Assembly (NCBI GenBank): GCA_017631215.1 | Contig: JAGBTR010000063.1 | Coordinates: 1 to 12,741 of the forward strand | Length of the DNA stretch: 12,741 nucleotides | From: Clostridia bacterium | GTDB taxonomy: Bacteria > Bacillota > Clostridia > Oscillospirales > CAG-272 | Direction of reading: 5' to 3' | Part shown: positions 1 to 7,039 of the stretch, piece after piece | Layout of the letters: every line of letters starts with the position of its first letter | Numbering within the stretch: position 1 is the first letter of the stretch | Position numbers and translations under genes: made by a program | The notes under the pieces: generated by a model | What the model was told of the DNA's origin: nothing | What the model saw: the letters and a program-made list of their open reading frames with translations, nothing else | Database searches by the model: none

Positions 1-151
1 GATCAGAGGCAAGATCACCGTGGCCGCAGATGCTTCCAAGGACGATATTCTTGCCGCCGCCAAGGCACAGGTCGCATCTCAGCTCGAGGGAAAGACGATC
101 GTTAAGGAAATTGTCGTTGCAGGCAAGCTGATCAGCCTCGTTGTAAAATAA
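1..151 (+). CDS. leuS: Leucyl-tRNA synthetase, C-terminal end (partial)
   Basis: The frame is open from the window edge (first full codon at base 2) and ends with TAA at 149-151, giving 49 residues. They begin IRGKITVAADASKDDI and end with GKTIVKEIVVAGKLISLVVK, the typical extreme C-terminus of bacterial class I leucyl-tRNA synthetase. In that family this tail domain contacts the tRNA(Leu) elbow and helps aminoacylation; the catalytic HIGH and KMSKS regions lie outside the window. No hairpin terminator follows the stop, so transcription may run on into rpsU, which also has its own promoter 26 bases downstream. The identification rests on my memory of the family C-terminal pattern. Confidence 0.88.
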   Translation, partial: IRGKITVAADASKDDILAAAKAQVASQLEGKTIVKEIVVAGKLISLVVK

Positions 152-176
152 TTTTTGCTAAATCTGCGTAAAACTA

Positions 177-205
177 TTGACAAACGCGATTTTATCGTGT
201 ATAAT
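177..205 (+). promoter_or_regulatory. Consensus sigma-A promoter of rpsU
   Basis: TTGACA (177-182) and TATAAT (200-205) are both perfect and separated by 17 bp. Transcription should start near 212, leaving a leader of about 40 nt before the S21 start. Bases 161-184 match 20 of 24 with the same region of the next promoter (479-502). Confidence 0.9.
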
Positions 206-252
206 AATCAAGTGAGTTTTTTAAGCAACCAAGCGGAGGGAGGGAAAAGAAC

Positions 253-429
253 ATGGCAGAAGTTAGAGTCAAAGAAGGCGAGAATCTTGACAGCGCTCTT
301 CGTCGCTTTAAGCGTCAGTGTGCTCGTTCCGGTGTCCTCGCTGAGCTCCGCAAGAGAGAGCACTACGAGAAGCCGAGCGTCAAGCGCAAGAAGAAGTCTG
401 AGGCTGCTAGAAAGCGCAAGTATAAATAA
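253..429 (+). CDS. rpsU: 30S ribosomal protein S21
   Basis: The frame encodes 58 residues starting [19 protein letters not shown], with [10 protein letters not shown] in the middle and ending [13 protein letters not shown]. This is the canonical length and sequence of S21 in Bacillota, a small, very basic protein of the 30S platform near the 16S 3' end (anti-Shine-Dalgarno region). The start is fixed by family length and by the purine-rich GGAGGGAGGG run just upstream (about 236-244). It has its own promoter upstream and a strong hairpin terminator just downstream, so it is probably mostly monocistronic despite following leuS. Confidence 0.97.
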   Translation: MAEVRVKEGENLDSALRRFKRQCARSGVLAELRKREHYEKPSVKRKKKSEAARKRKYK

Positions 430-438
430 TGCTTTGCA

Positions 439-476
439 AAAAAGCGGACGGGTCGTATGATCCGTCCGCTTTTTGT
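439..476 (+). terminator. Rho-independent terminator of rpsU
   Basis: AGCGGACGG (443-451) pairs with CCGTCCGCT (462-470) around a 10-nt loop. Flanking A and T runs (439-442 and 471-474) extend the stem and supply the U-tract. It lies 10 bases after the rpsU stop. Confidence 0.9.
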
Positions 477-494
477 TGAATTTGCGTGAAACCG

Positions 495-523
495 TTGACA
501 AATCACAAGCTTGATGATATAAT
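495..523 (+). promoter_or_regulatory. Consensus promoter of the small membrane protein gene
   Basis: Perfect TTGACA (495-500) and perfect TATAAT (518-523) lie 17 bp apart. The start point should be near 530, some 43 nt before the ATG. The region 479-502 closely repeats the upstream half of the rpsU promoter. Confidence 0.9.
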
Positions 524-572
524 AAATATCAGCAAGATTTCTTGCGCAATTTACTTATTGAAGGAGTCTGTT

Positions 573-806
573 ATGAGAAGCCTGATCAATGCCATCGACA
601 ATCTTCCTTTGATTGTCAAGCTTATCCTCTGCATTCCCGCCGTTGCTATCGTGTGGATGATCTATCGTCTGTGCCGCAGCCTTGAGAAGAGCAACATGGT
701 TGGCGTTGTGCTCGCCGTTGTTCTGGTCTTTGTAGGTATTCCCTTTATGTGGCTGGTCGACCTGATCTGCATCCTGCTCAGCGGCAAGGTTTGGTGGATT
801 GACTAA
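573..806 (+). CDS. Hypothetical 77-aa membrane protein with two helices
   Basis: ATG at 573 follows AAGGAG (561-566) by 6 bases. A longer reading from upstream would place the promoter inside the gene, so this start is preferred. The protein begins MRSLINAIDNLPLIVKLILC and has two hydrophobic stretches (about 11-31 and 43-70) joined by the basic, hydrophilic link YRLCRSLEKSN, and it ends GKVWWID. With the loop cytoplasmic by the positive-inside rule, both ends would face outside. I do not recognise a family, and no catalytic motif is visible. It is a stand-alone unit with a perfect promoter and its own terminator, so it is probably well expressed. Its promoter resembles that of rpsU, suggesting growth-linked expression; this is an inference. 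Confidence 0.85.
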   Translation: MRSLINAIDNLPLIVKLILCIPAVAIVWMIYRLCRSLEKSNMVGVVLAVVLVFVGIPFMWLVDLICILLSGKVWWID

Positions 807-817
807 ACCCATCCAAC

Positions 818-851
818 AAAAAAAGAGAGGCATCAAGGCCTCTCTTTTTTT
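818..851. terminator. Bidirectional terminator between convergent genes
   Basis: AAGAGAGGC (823-831) pairs with GCCTCTCTT (838-846) around a 6-nt loop. An A-run (818-824) lies on the left and a T-run (845-851) on the right, so the hairpin has a U-tract whichever strand is read. It can end the small membrane protein transcript and the opposing GH31 operon, whose stop is at 858. Confidence 0.9.
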
Positions 852-857
852 GTTGCT

Positions 858-2570
858 TTACATTCTGACAAATACGGGAATACCTTCGGTCGTGATCTCG
901 TGCCAGCCGCTCTCAAGGACGGCGTCTGAGAAATAGTCCTTCCACTGACCGGCAGGGAGATAGACGCGGCGCGAGGCTTCACCGGCCACCATAGGGGCGA
1001 CCAGCATATCGTCGCAGAACAGATATTCGTCGTCGATTCGGTAGGTCTCGGCGTCATTGGTATAGTCGCTGACCAGCGCACGCACGGGCGGAATACCCTC
1101 ATCGCGATAGCTGTCAAAGGCGGCCTTGAGCTTGGGAATCAGACGGACGCGAAGCTCGAGCAGCTCGCGCACCTCGTCCTCGCAGTCGTGGTCCAGCCAC
1201 GGCAAGCGGTCACAGTACCAGCCGTTGATGAGGCACTGGGGCGAGAAGACGACGCTTTGCAGGCGGCGGAGAAACTCCTCACGGCTTTGTGCATCGCGCA
1301 CCTCGGGCGTCCAGAGCAGACCGCCAAAGCCTGCGGTGGTCAGACCGCGGATGAAATCCTTATGGTCGTACAGATCGCTGTACAGCACGAAGGGATAGGA
1401 TGCCGCCAGCGCGCCCGCCTGACGCACCTCGGACAGCGTTGGCTTGCCGTCGAGTGCCCTCAGAATGGTCTGCATATACAGCGTGCCCAGCATCGAGTGA
1501 TACTGCTCGCCGTCCATACCGCTTGGAAATTCAGTGGTCAGCGGGAACGACCACGAGCTGTGGCAGATGAAATCACTGCCATCGCACTCGTCGAGCTTGA
1601 AGCCGTCGATCTTGTCCAGCAGGACGTTGTCGCGGTGGTGGTCGGCAAAGATGCTGCGTGCCTCGGAGATTGAGAGATCGGGAACGATGCCGCCCCAGAC
1701 CTCATAGTCGCCGCTGTAGGGCGACAGCGCGTCGTAGATGGGCGAGGTCGGGTGGGTGAAGACGTGCTCCCAGAGATTGATGTGATAGCCCATATCGGTC
1801 AGTTCGTCGACCAACGCCTGCGGATTCGGGAAGCGCTCGCCGCTCCAGACGTAGGAGCAGGAGTAGGTCTGCGTCTGCCAGCCGGGCTCAAGACCGAGGA
1901 TGCCGATCGGGAAATTCCGTTCGCGCAGATATCGGGCGGTCTCCAGCACCTGCTCTTGGTTGTAGCGTGTGCAGCAGCGGTAGAAGGGAGCAAGTCCCCA
2001 TTCGGGCACGTCGGGACCGCCGCCCGACAGCATATTGTACTGCGCGACGATATCGGTCAGCGTGTTGCCCTCGATGATATAAATATCCACGCCGCGGGCA
2101 ACGGGGATCTGCACCGAGATAACGGCCTCCTTGGCGGTGGCGCGCTGGGCGTAGATCTCGCTTGTCGAGGCACCTGCCTGCTCGCCCTCCGTTAGCGTCC
2201 GAGGCTTGCTCGGGTGCGGACGACCGAAGTCAAATTCGGCGTAGCGCGCGGTGTCGATGAAAATGCCGTAGCCCGCGGTGCTGAGGAAGAAGGGGACGGG
2301 CGCGTGCGAATCGCCCGTGGGAGCAACGGGGTCGGAGTTGACGCGCGTCACCATCTGGCGACCCGTCAGGTTGAGGATCTGAAGCTGAAGACCAAGACCG
2401 TAGATCTGCTCACCGCGTGCCATCGGGAATTCCAAACGACAACCGCGCGTATTGACCTTGAATGCGATGCGGTCGATAGGGTAGCTCACGGGACGCTCAA
2501 CGTATTTCATCGTCTGACAGTAAGCAGACGGAACGTGAGTCTCGGGCGTGCCAAAGGTCAATTTTTTCAT
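858..2570 (-). CDS. Glycoside hydrolase family 31 (alpha-glucosidase-like), cytoplasmic
   Basis: 570 residues, starting MKKLTFGTPETHVPSAYCQT. The start at 2570 has AAAGGAG 6 bases upstream, overlapping the stop of the preceding reductase gene; an upstream extension would run into that gene. An N-terminal galactose-mutarotase-like domain (about 1-190, with IYGLGLQLQ and FFLSTAGYGIFIDTA) leads into the (beta/alpha)8 barrel. There GILGLEPGWQ (223-231) and GFKLDECD (323-330) are GH31 strand motifs, with Asp327 the expected nucleophile. The C-terminal part (DMLVAPMV, RRVYLPAGQWKDYF) is the classic GH31 beta domain. The usual acid/base segment is not recognisable; Asp399 in YSDLYDH is a candidate. 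There is no signal peptide, so the substrate is probably an imported alpha-linked oligosaccharide; the exact sugar cannot be told. It is the third gene of a minus-strand operon with an esterase and a reductase. Confidence 0.9.
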   Translation of the reverse strand: MKKLTFGTPETHVPSAYCQTMKYVERPVSYPIDRIAFKVNTRGCRLEFPMARGEQIYGLGLQLQILNLTGRQMVTRVNSDPVAPTGDSHAPVPFFLSTAGYGIFIDTARYAEFDFGRPHPSKPRTLTEGEQAGASTSEIYAQRATAKEAVISVQIPVARGVDIYIIEGNTLTDIVAQYNMLSGGGPDVPEWGLAPFYRCCTRYNQEQVLETARYLRERNFPIGILGLEPGWQTQTYSCSYVWSGERFPNPQALVDELTDMGYHINLWEHVFTHPTSPIYDALSPYSGDYEVWGGIVPDLSISEARSIFADHHRDNVLLDKIDGFKLDECDGSDFICHSSWSFPLTTEFPSGMDGEQYHSMLGTLYMQTILRALDGKPTLSEVRQAGALAASYPFVLYSDLYDHKDFIRGLTTAGFGGLLWTPEVRDAQSREEFLRRLQSVVFSPQCLINGWYCDRLPWLDHDCEDEVRELLELRVRLIPKLKAAFDSYRDEGIPPVRALVSDYTNDAETYRIDDEYLFCDDMLVAPMVAGEASRRVYLPAGQWKDYFSDAVLESGWHEITTEGIPVFVRM

Positions 2571-2581
2571 ATGCCGCTCCT

Positions 2582-3589
2582 TTATTCGCCGAATTTCTCT
2601 GCACAATTCTTGAGCATTTCGCGGATGGGCAGGTGATAGGGGCAGCGCTCCTCGCACAGACCGCAATCCACGCAAGCAGACGCCTTGACGCTCATACTGG
2701 CATAGCGGTCACGTGCCCAGTTCTCAAGCCCGTAGCGCGAGAGGTAGCCCTCAAAGAGGAAGGCACCCGAGATATTGATGCCTGCCGTGCAGGGAGCGCA
2801 GTAGTTACAGCGGCGGCAGAAATGCTCGCCCAGTGCATCGACGATGGCCTTGGAACGAGCCTGCTCGTCTTCGGTCAAGGGAGCGGCGTTGTCAGCGGCA
2901 GCGGCGTTCTCACGCACCTCGTCGGCGCAGTACATACCGGGAATGACGACCGACACGGCGGGATTGGCGAGAATGTAGCGCATCGCCAGCGTTCCGTCCT
3001 CGATCGCGCCGCCCGCCAGCGGCTTCATCGCGATAAAGCCGACGTTCTTTTCGGCACAGCGGGCAATGAGTGCCTCGCCCTGCGATTCAACGATATTGTA
3101 GGGGAACATCACCGTCTCGATCTCGTCGATCTCAAGCGCGCGCTCAAAGGTCGAAAGACCGTGCGCGGTCAGACCGATGTGACCGATCTTGCCCGCCGCC
3201 TTGGCGGCAAGCAATGCCTCCATCGCGCCGCCCTCGGCCATCACCTCGTCGAGCTGGGCGTCGTTGGCGTTGTGGATCTGATAGAGATCGATGTAGTCAG
3301 TCTGCAGATTGGCAAGGCTGATCTCGATATCCTTCTCCATCGCCTCGCGCGTGCGTGCCATACTTTTGGTGGCAAGAATGAACTTGTCACGGCGACCGCG
3401 CAGGGCGTTGCCGATGAACTGCTCGCTGACGGTGTAGCCGCGCGCGGTGTCGATAAAGTTGACGCCCGCGGCGACGACCTCGTCGAAGAGTGCGGTGCAT
3501 TCCTCCTGCGAGATGCGCTGGATGGGAATGCCGCCAAAGCCCACGCGCGAGATGCGCAGACCCGTTTTTCCAAGTGTTACGTATTGCGT
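2582..3589 (-). CDS. Aldo/keto reductase with C-terminal iron-sulfur cysteines (possible ACG start)
   Basis: Read from 3589 the protein is 335 residues. The aldo/keto reductase tetrad is visible: Asp47 and Tyr52 (FIDTARGYTVSE), Lys75 (ILATKS), His106 (YQIHN). The barrel ends with VVIPGM (about 214-219), followed by two cysteine groups: C258-x2-C261-x2-C264-x2-C267 and C306-x2-C309-x2-C312-x3-C316-P, the latter a standard 4Fe-4S pattern. The family normally begins (M)xYxxLGKTGLxISRVGFGG. Here that segment is intact, but the first codon is ACG at 3589-3587 instead of ATG. GGTGATC lies 2 bases before it, correct spacing for pairing with the 16S tail. The first standard start is GTG at 3544, without a Shine-Dalgarno site, and would drop 15 residues including the first barrel elements. 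Probable role: NAD(P)H-dependent carbonyl reduction, substrate unknown. It lies 9 bases after the esterase gene and 11 before the GH31 gene, so they are likely cotranscribed. Confidence 0.88.
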   Translation of the reverse strand, partial: TQYVTLGKTGLRISRVGFGGIPIQRISQEECTALFDEVVAAGVNFIDTARGYTVSEQFIGNALRGRRDKFILATKSMARTREAMEKDIEISLANLQTDYIDLYQIHNANDAQLDEVMAEGGAMEALLAAKAAGKIGHIGLTAHGLSTFERALEIDEIETVMFPYNIVESQGEALIARCAEKNVGFIAMKPLAGGAIEDGTLAMRYILANPAVSVVIPGMYCADEVRENAAAADNAAPLTEDEQARSKAIVDALGEHFCRRCNYCAPCTAGINISGAFLFEGYLSRYGLENWARDRYASMSVKASACVDCGLCEERCPYHLPIREMLKNCAEKFGE

Positions 3590-3598
3590 AAGATCACC

Positions 3599-4246
3599 TT
3601 ATCCCTTCTTTGAATTAGCCAGCCACGAGACGAGGTCGGTCTGCTCGTAGGCACGTGTCCAACTGTCGTGGTCACAGCCGTGAAAAACAACCATATCGAC
3701 GTTGCCGCCGCGGGCGTTGAGGGCATCGGCCATCATGTAGGTGTACTGGATCGGCACCGTACGGTCGGCATCGCCGTGGAAGGTACGGATGGGCGTCTTG
3801 GTGTTGATGTACCACGAGATACCGCCGCCGCAGATGGGTGCCGCTGCGCTGAAGAAGGTGGGATAGCGGGCGAGCATCGTCCACGTGCCAAAGCCGCCCA
3901 TACTCAGTCCTGTGATCGAGATTCGATCCATATCCGCGCCCTCGACCTCTGCCACGTGCAGGATGAGCTCCATCAGCGCACCGGGGAAGTTGCTCCAGAT
4001 ATCGCCCTCGGGGCATTGAGGTGCCAGCGTGATGACGCGCGTGCCGCCGTGGCACTGGTCGATGTTGAACAGCTTGGCAATGCCGTGGACCTTAACCTTT
4101 TCCAAATCAGGCGCACGCTCGCCTGCGCCGTGCAGGAACACGATCATCGGCAGCTTTTCGTCGGGTGTAGAATCGTCGGGGCGGGTAAGGAAGTAAGGAA
4201 GTTGGATCTTCTCCCCCTGCGACTCAAATGCTCCAGTCTTTTTCAT
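3599..4246 (-). CDS. Alpha/beta-hydrolase esterase (phospholipase/carboxylesterase type)
   Basis: 215 residues from ATG at 4246, with AAAGGAG 9 bases upstream. The order of motifs is that of a small single-domain alpha/beta hydrolase: MIVFLHGAGE (34-43, oxyanion-hole strand), the nucleophile elbow GLSMGG with Ser115, HGDADRTVP with Asp161 as likely acid, and DHDSW with His193. This pattern is typical of the dienelactone-hydrolase / feruloyl-esterase-like group (often annotated phospholipase/carboxylesterase). No signal peptide is present, so it acts in the cytoplasm. As first gene of an operon with a reductase and a GH31 glycosidase it may remove acyl groups from imported sugars; that role is inferred from context. 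Its last codons overlap the ribosome binding site of the next gene. Confidence 0.9.
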   Translation of the reverse strand: MKKTGAFESQGEKIQLPYFLTRPDDSTPDEKLPMIVFLHGAGERAPDLEKVKVHGIAKLFNIDQCHGGTRVITLAPQCPEGDIWSNFPGALMELILHVAEVEGADMDRISITGLSMGGFGTWTMLARYPTFFSAAAPICGGGISWYINTKTPIRTFHGDADRTVPIQYTYMMADALNARGGNVDMVVFHGCDHDSWTRAYEQTDLVSWLANSKKG

Positions 4247-4267
4247 ATAGGGATTCTCCTTTGAATG

Positions 4268-4299
4268 ATAAAAATTGGTCGCCAGCGGTTGTGACGACC
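4268..4299 (-). promoter_or_regulatory. Terminator-like hairpin in the leader of the esterase operon
   Basis: On the minus strand GGTCGTCA pairs with TGGCGACC (one G-U) around a 7-nt loop (4299-4277), followed by AA and a run of five T (4274-4270). It sits downstream of the promoter at 4371-4342 and upstream of the ribosome binding site, so it could act as an attenuator or as a leaky terminator for read-through from fakA. I see no clear competing antiterminator. Confidence 0.4.
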
Positions 4300-4341
4300 G
4301 ATTTGTCTTGTAAAGGGCCGCACACCGAGGCGTGATACCTT

Positions 4342-4371
4342 ATTATACTATAATGAAGCGTGGTTTGTCAA
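4342..4371 (-). promoter_or_regulatory. Promoter of the esterase-reductase-GH31 operon
   Basis: On the minus strand, perfect TTGACA (4371-4366) and perfect TATAAT (4347-4342) lie 18 bp apart. The -35 begins only 11 bases after the fakA stop and no hairpin lies between, so some read-through from the fatty-acid kinase operon is possible. The leader to the ATG is about 90 nt. Confidence 0.88.
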
Positions 4372-4382
4372 CCGACATCGCA

Positions 4383-6092
4383 TCATTCGGCGATAAAGAT
4401 GTAGGGATAGACGTCCTGACCGCCCTCGATGACGTAGAACTCGACGTCGGGGTGGTTAGCAGCCAGATGAGCCTCCAGAGCCGCCGTATCCTCCTCGGTT
4501 GCAGTCTTGCCCGTGAAGATGGACAGCATAAACTTCTCGCCGTCCGCGAGCATCTTATCGCACAGTGCGCAAGCCGCTGCCGCGCAGTCCTTCTCGGCGA
4601 CGAGCATATGCTTGCCGACGAAGCCGATGAAGTCACCGTCCTCAATGTGAACGCCGTCCAGGTCTGCCGTGCGGATGGCGGGCGAGATCATACCCGTTGC
4701 GGCACCCGACATTGCCTCGCGTGCCTGCTCGAGAATGGCATCAACGTCCTCCTCGGACAGATCCATCGACGAGATAGCAACGTAGCCCGCGCCCAGATCC
4801 TTGCTCTCGACGACGTGAATGGCGGCGTCGGTGTAGATCTCTGCGGCCTGACGAGCGGCCAGCAGGATATTGCCGTTGTTGGGGAAGACGAAGATATGCT
4901 CGGCGCAGATCTGCTCAAAGGCGTCAAGAAAATCTGCCGTCGAGGGATTCTGCGTCTGACCGCCGCTGACAACGACGTCAACACCCAGCTCCTTGAAGAC
5001 CTCCTCAATACCGTTACCCGAGCAGACGGCGACAACGCCGTACTTCTTCTTTTCGGCGGGGATGACGGGGGCAGGGGCGGGAGCCTCCTCCTCCAGCGTC
5101 TCGTTGTGCTGGAGCGACATATTCTCGACCTTGAGCGTCAGGAATTCGCCGTACTGGTGACAGAACGCCAGCACCTTCTCGGGGGTCTTGGTGTGGACGT
5201 GGATCTTGACCACGCTCTCGGTGCGGAAGCAAGCGATCGAGTCACCGATGGTGCTGAGAAACTCCTTGATGACGGTCTCGTCAAACGTGTCGAGATCGAC
5301 CTTGGATGTCTGCAGACGAAGCAGCATCTCGGTGCAATAGCCGTAGGTCATCACGTCATCGGGACCAAAGGCGTCCAGATCGACCGCGGGAGCTGCCTTG
5401 GCAGCCATCACGGAGGTGGACTCGTCCTCGCGGATCTCCTCGCCGTTGAGCACGCGGTTGAAGCCGTCCATGATATAGAACAGACCTGCTCCGCCGCTAT
5501 CGACCACACCTGCCTGCTTGAGCACGACGAGGATCTCGGGCGTGCGCTGCAGCGAGGTGTACATCTCGTGCATCAGATCGGCGAACAGCGTGCGGATGGT
5601 GCTCTCCTCGTTGATGCGGGAGACGGCGTATTCGGTCGCCTCACGGGCAACGGTCAGGATGGTGCCCTCGGTGGGGGTCATCACAGAGCCGTACGCCTGC
5701 TTGACGCCCATTAGGAGCGCCTCGCCCAGCGTCTTGGCATCTGCCTTCTCGTGCGCCTCCAGACCCTTGGCAAGACCTGCGAAGAGCTGAGACAGAATAA
5801 CGCCCGAGTTGCCGCGTGCGCCAAGAAGCATACCGCGCGACAGCGCCATCATGACCTCGGCAAGGTTGTCGCTGGATTCGACCTTCTCAAGGGCGGCAAC
5901 GCCGCTTTCGATGGTCATACGCATATTGTCACCCGTGTCGCCGTCGGGAACGGGGAACACGTTGAGCTTGTTGACCTCCTCTGCGTTGGAGCGAAGCTGT
6001 GCGGCACCGCCCTGCGCCATTTTGACGAACATTTGACCGTCGAGATACTCCTTGTCGGTCTGTGCGGGAGAGGTGATCGATTCGTTTGGCAT
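4383..6092 (-). CDS. fakA: Fatty acid kinase ATP-binding subunit FakA (DAK2/YloV family)
   Basis: 569 residues, close to the usual family size of about 550. The N-terminal DhaL-like nucleotide domain shows NVFPVPDGDTGDNM (44-57; Asp50, Asp52 and Asp55 as Mg-ATP ligands), GARGNSG (91-97) and VDSGGAG (197-203). The middle domain has GYCTEM (251-256) and KIHVHT (296-301), whose histidines match those reported as essential in staphylococcal FakA. An acidic, proline-rich linker (about 332-347) joins the C-terminal domain, which includes VFPNNGNILLAARQA. The protein transfers phosphate from ATP to a fatty acid held by a DegV/FakB partner; the acyl-phosphate then feeds phospholipid synthesis through PlsY or PlsX. 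The partner gene lies 67 bases upstream on the same strand. The start is supported by AAAGGAG 9 bases before ATG. The leader strikingly resembles that of the upstream gene. Confidence 0.93.
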   Translation of the reverse strand: MPNESITSPAQTDKEYLDGQMFVKMAQGGAAQLRSNAEEVNKLNVFPVPDGDTGDNMRMTIESGVAALEKVESSDNLAEVMMALSRGMLLGARGNSGVILSQLFAGLAKGLEAHEKADAKTLGEALLMGVKQAYGSVMTPTEGTILTVAREATEYAVSRINEESTIRTLFADLMHEMYTSLQRTPEILVVLKQAGVVDSGGAGLFYIMDGFNRVLNGEEIREDESTSVMAAKAAPAVDLDAFGPDDVMTYGYCTEMLLRLQTSKVDLDTFDETVIKEFLSTIGDSIACFRTESVVKIHVHTKTPEKVLAFCHQYGEFLTLKVENMSLQHNETLEEEAPAPAPVIPAEKKKYGVVAVCSGNGIEEVFKELGVDVVVSGGQTQNPSTADFLDAFEQICAEHIFVFPNNGNILLAARQAAEIYTDAAIHVVESKDLGAGYVAISSMDLSEEDVDAILEQAREAMSGAATGMISPAIRTADLDGVHIEDGDFIGFVGKHMLVAEKDCAAAACALCDKMLADGEKFMLSIFTGKTATEEDTAALEAHLAANHPDVEFYVIEGGQDVYPYIFIAE

Positions 6093-6101
6093 AAGAAATA
6101 A

Positions 6102-6137
6102 CTCCTTTCGGGATCGTGTTAGCTTATATGCAGGGAC
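6102..6137 (-). promoter_or_regulatory. Leader box before fakA, near-copy of the degV leader
   Basis: On the minus strand this 36-nt stretch reads GTCCCTGCATATAA, then a variable part with ACAC, then CCCGAAAGGAG, the last bases being the fakA ribosome binding site. Allowing a 2-nt gap, 29 of 34 positions match the stretch before degV (7073-7040). An upstream imperfect hairpin, AGGGCC against GGTCCCT with one bulge, overlaps the start of the box. I see no -35 at the right distance, so this is not an obvious promoter. Confidence 0.6.
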
Positions 6138-6159
6138 CGTTGAGCGGCCCTTGGGGTAA

Positions 6160-7029
6160 TCAGCGATTCTTGCCGACGTAGAACAGAGCCATCGTGCCGG
6201 GGCCCGAGTGTGCGCCGATGACCGTGCCGACGGGCGTGATCAGCGTCACGCGTGCGCCGTACTGCGACTCGAGAATGTCCTTGAGTGCCTCTGCGTCCTC
6301 GATGCAATCACCGTGCGAGATGAAGGCCTCGTTGTTCTCGGCGTTCTCCAGCAGCTCGCCGTATTTCTTGGCAAGCGCGGCAATGGAGGTCTTGCGACCG
6401 CGAACCTTGGAAATGTTGATCAGGTGTCCCTCGTCATCCACGTGAAGGATGGGCTTGATGCCAAGCACGTTGCCCACGAAGGCAACCGTGGGGCTGACGC
6501 GTCCGCCACGCTTGAGGTAGACCAGATCGTCTACCGTGAACCAGTGGCAAAGACGGGGAATATACGAGCGAACGAGATCGGCGACCTCGTCAAGCGAAGC
6601 GCCGTTGTCGCGTGCGCGGGTAGCAAAGGCGACGAGCATACCGAAGCCTGCCGAGGCGGCCAGCGTGTCGATGGTGATGATCTTGCGGTCGGGATACTCC
6701 TCGGCGAGCTGCTCGGCGGCTATTTTGGCCGCGCTGTAGGTCGCGCTGAGTCCCGAGGAAAAGCCGAGATAGAGAACGTCCTTGCCCTCCTTGAGCGGCT
6801 GCTCGAAGAACAGACGGAAGCGCTCCGAGTTGATGGCGGAGGTCTTGGCGATGCCGCCCTCTCTCATACGGTCGTAGAATGCGTGGGAGTCCATCTCGTC
6901 GTTGGCGTATTCGCGATCCTCGCCGTCAAAGCGGAAGGTCAACGAGAGATAACCTACCTCCCATTCCTTCAGCGTTTCGGGAATGATATCGCAAGCAGAG
7001 TCGGTCAAAATCACATAAGATGACGTCAT
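6160..7029 (-). CDS. DegV family fatty-acid-binding protein (FakB-like)
   Basis: 289 residues, standard DegV length. Family landmarks in order: LTDSACD (8-14), KTSAINSERF (62-71, the Thr-Ser pair that holds the fatty-acid carboxylate), GFSSGLSATYSAA (89-101), DTLAASAGFGMLV (121-133), DDLVYLKRGGRVS (167-179), GIKPIL (190-195) and HSGPGTMALFYVG (274-286). Members bury a fatty acid and present its carboxylate to FakA for phosphorylation. The next gene on the strand is a fakA homologue, so this is very probably its partner; acyl-chain preference cannot be read from sequence. The start at 7029 follows GAAAGGAG by 10 bases. It is transcribed from a promoter about 85 bases upstream, probably together with fakA, as no terminator is evident between them. 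Confidence 0.93.
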   Translation of the reverse strand: MTSSYVILTDSACDIIPETLKEWEVGYLSLTFRFDGEDREYANDEMDSHAFYDRMREGGIAKTSAINSERFRLFFEQPLKEGKDVLYLGFSSGLSATYSAAKIAAEQLAEEYPDRKIITIDTLAASAGFGMLVAFATRARDNGASLDEVADLVRSYIPRLCHWFTVDDLVYLKRGGRVSPTVAFVGNVLGIKPILHVDDEGHLINISKVRGRKTSIAALAKKYGELLENAENNEAFISHGDCIEDAEALKDILESQYGARVTLITPVGTVIGAHSGPGTMALFYVGKNR

Positions 7030-7039
7030 AATTGTCGTG

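Noticed and set aside
486..572. Earlier start for the small membrane protein (TTG at 486)
   Set aside because: The -35 and -10 boxes lie inside this stretch, so it would not be transcribed from that promoter; ATG at 573 has AAGGAG at 6 bases.
2571..2675. N-terminal extension of the GH31 gene by 35 residues
   Set aside because: It would overlap the end of the reductase gene; the extension is Arg-rich and unlike the family, while ATG at 2570 has a well-spaced AAAGGAG.
2582..3589. Reductase as a pseudogene because of the missing ATG
   Set aside because: The rest of the frame is intact with all catalytic and cluster residues, and the ribosome binding site is correctly spaced, so a rare start or single-base issue is more likely than decay.
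2633..3613. Plus-strand open frame (326 codons) opposite the reductase
   Set aside because: Antisense shadow of a gene with a full catalytic tetrad and cysteine motifs; no promoter or ribosome binding site of its own.
4332..5714. Long plus-strand open frame (460 codons) opposite fakA
   Set aside because: It is antisense to a clearly conserved kinase gene, has no ribosome binding site, and its composition (His-, Gly- and Asp-rich) is that of a frame kept open by codon bias on the other strand.
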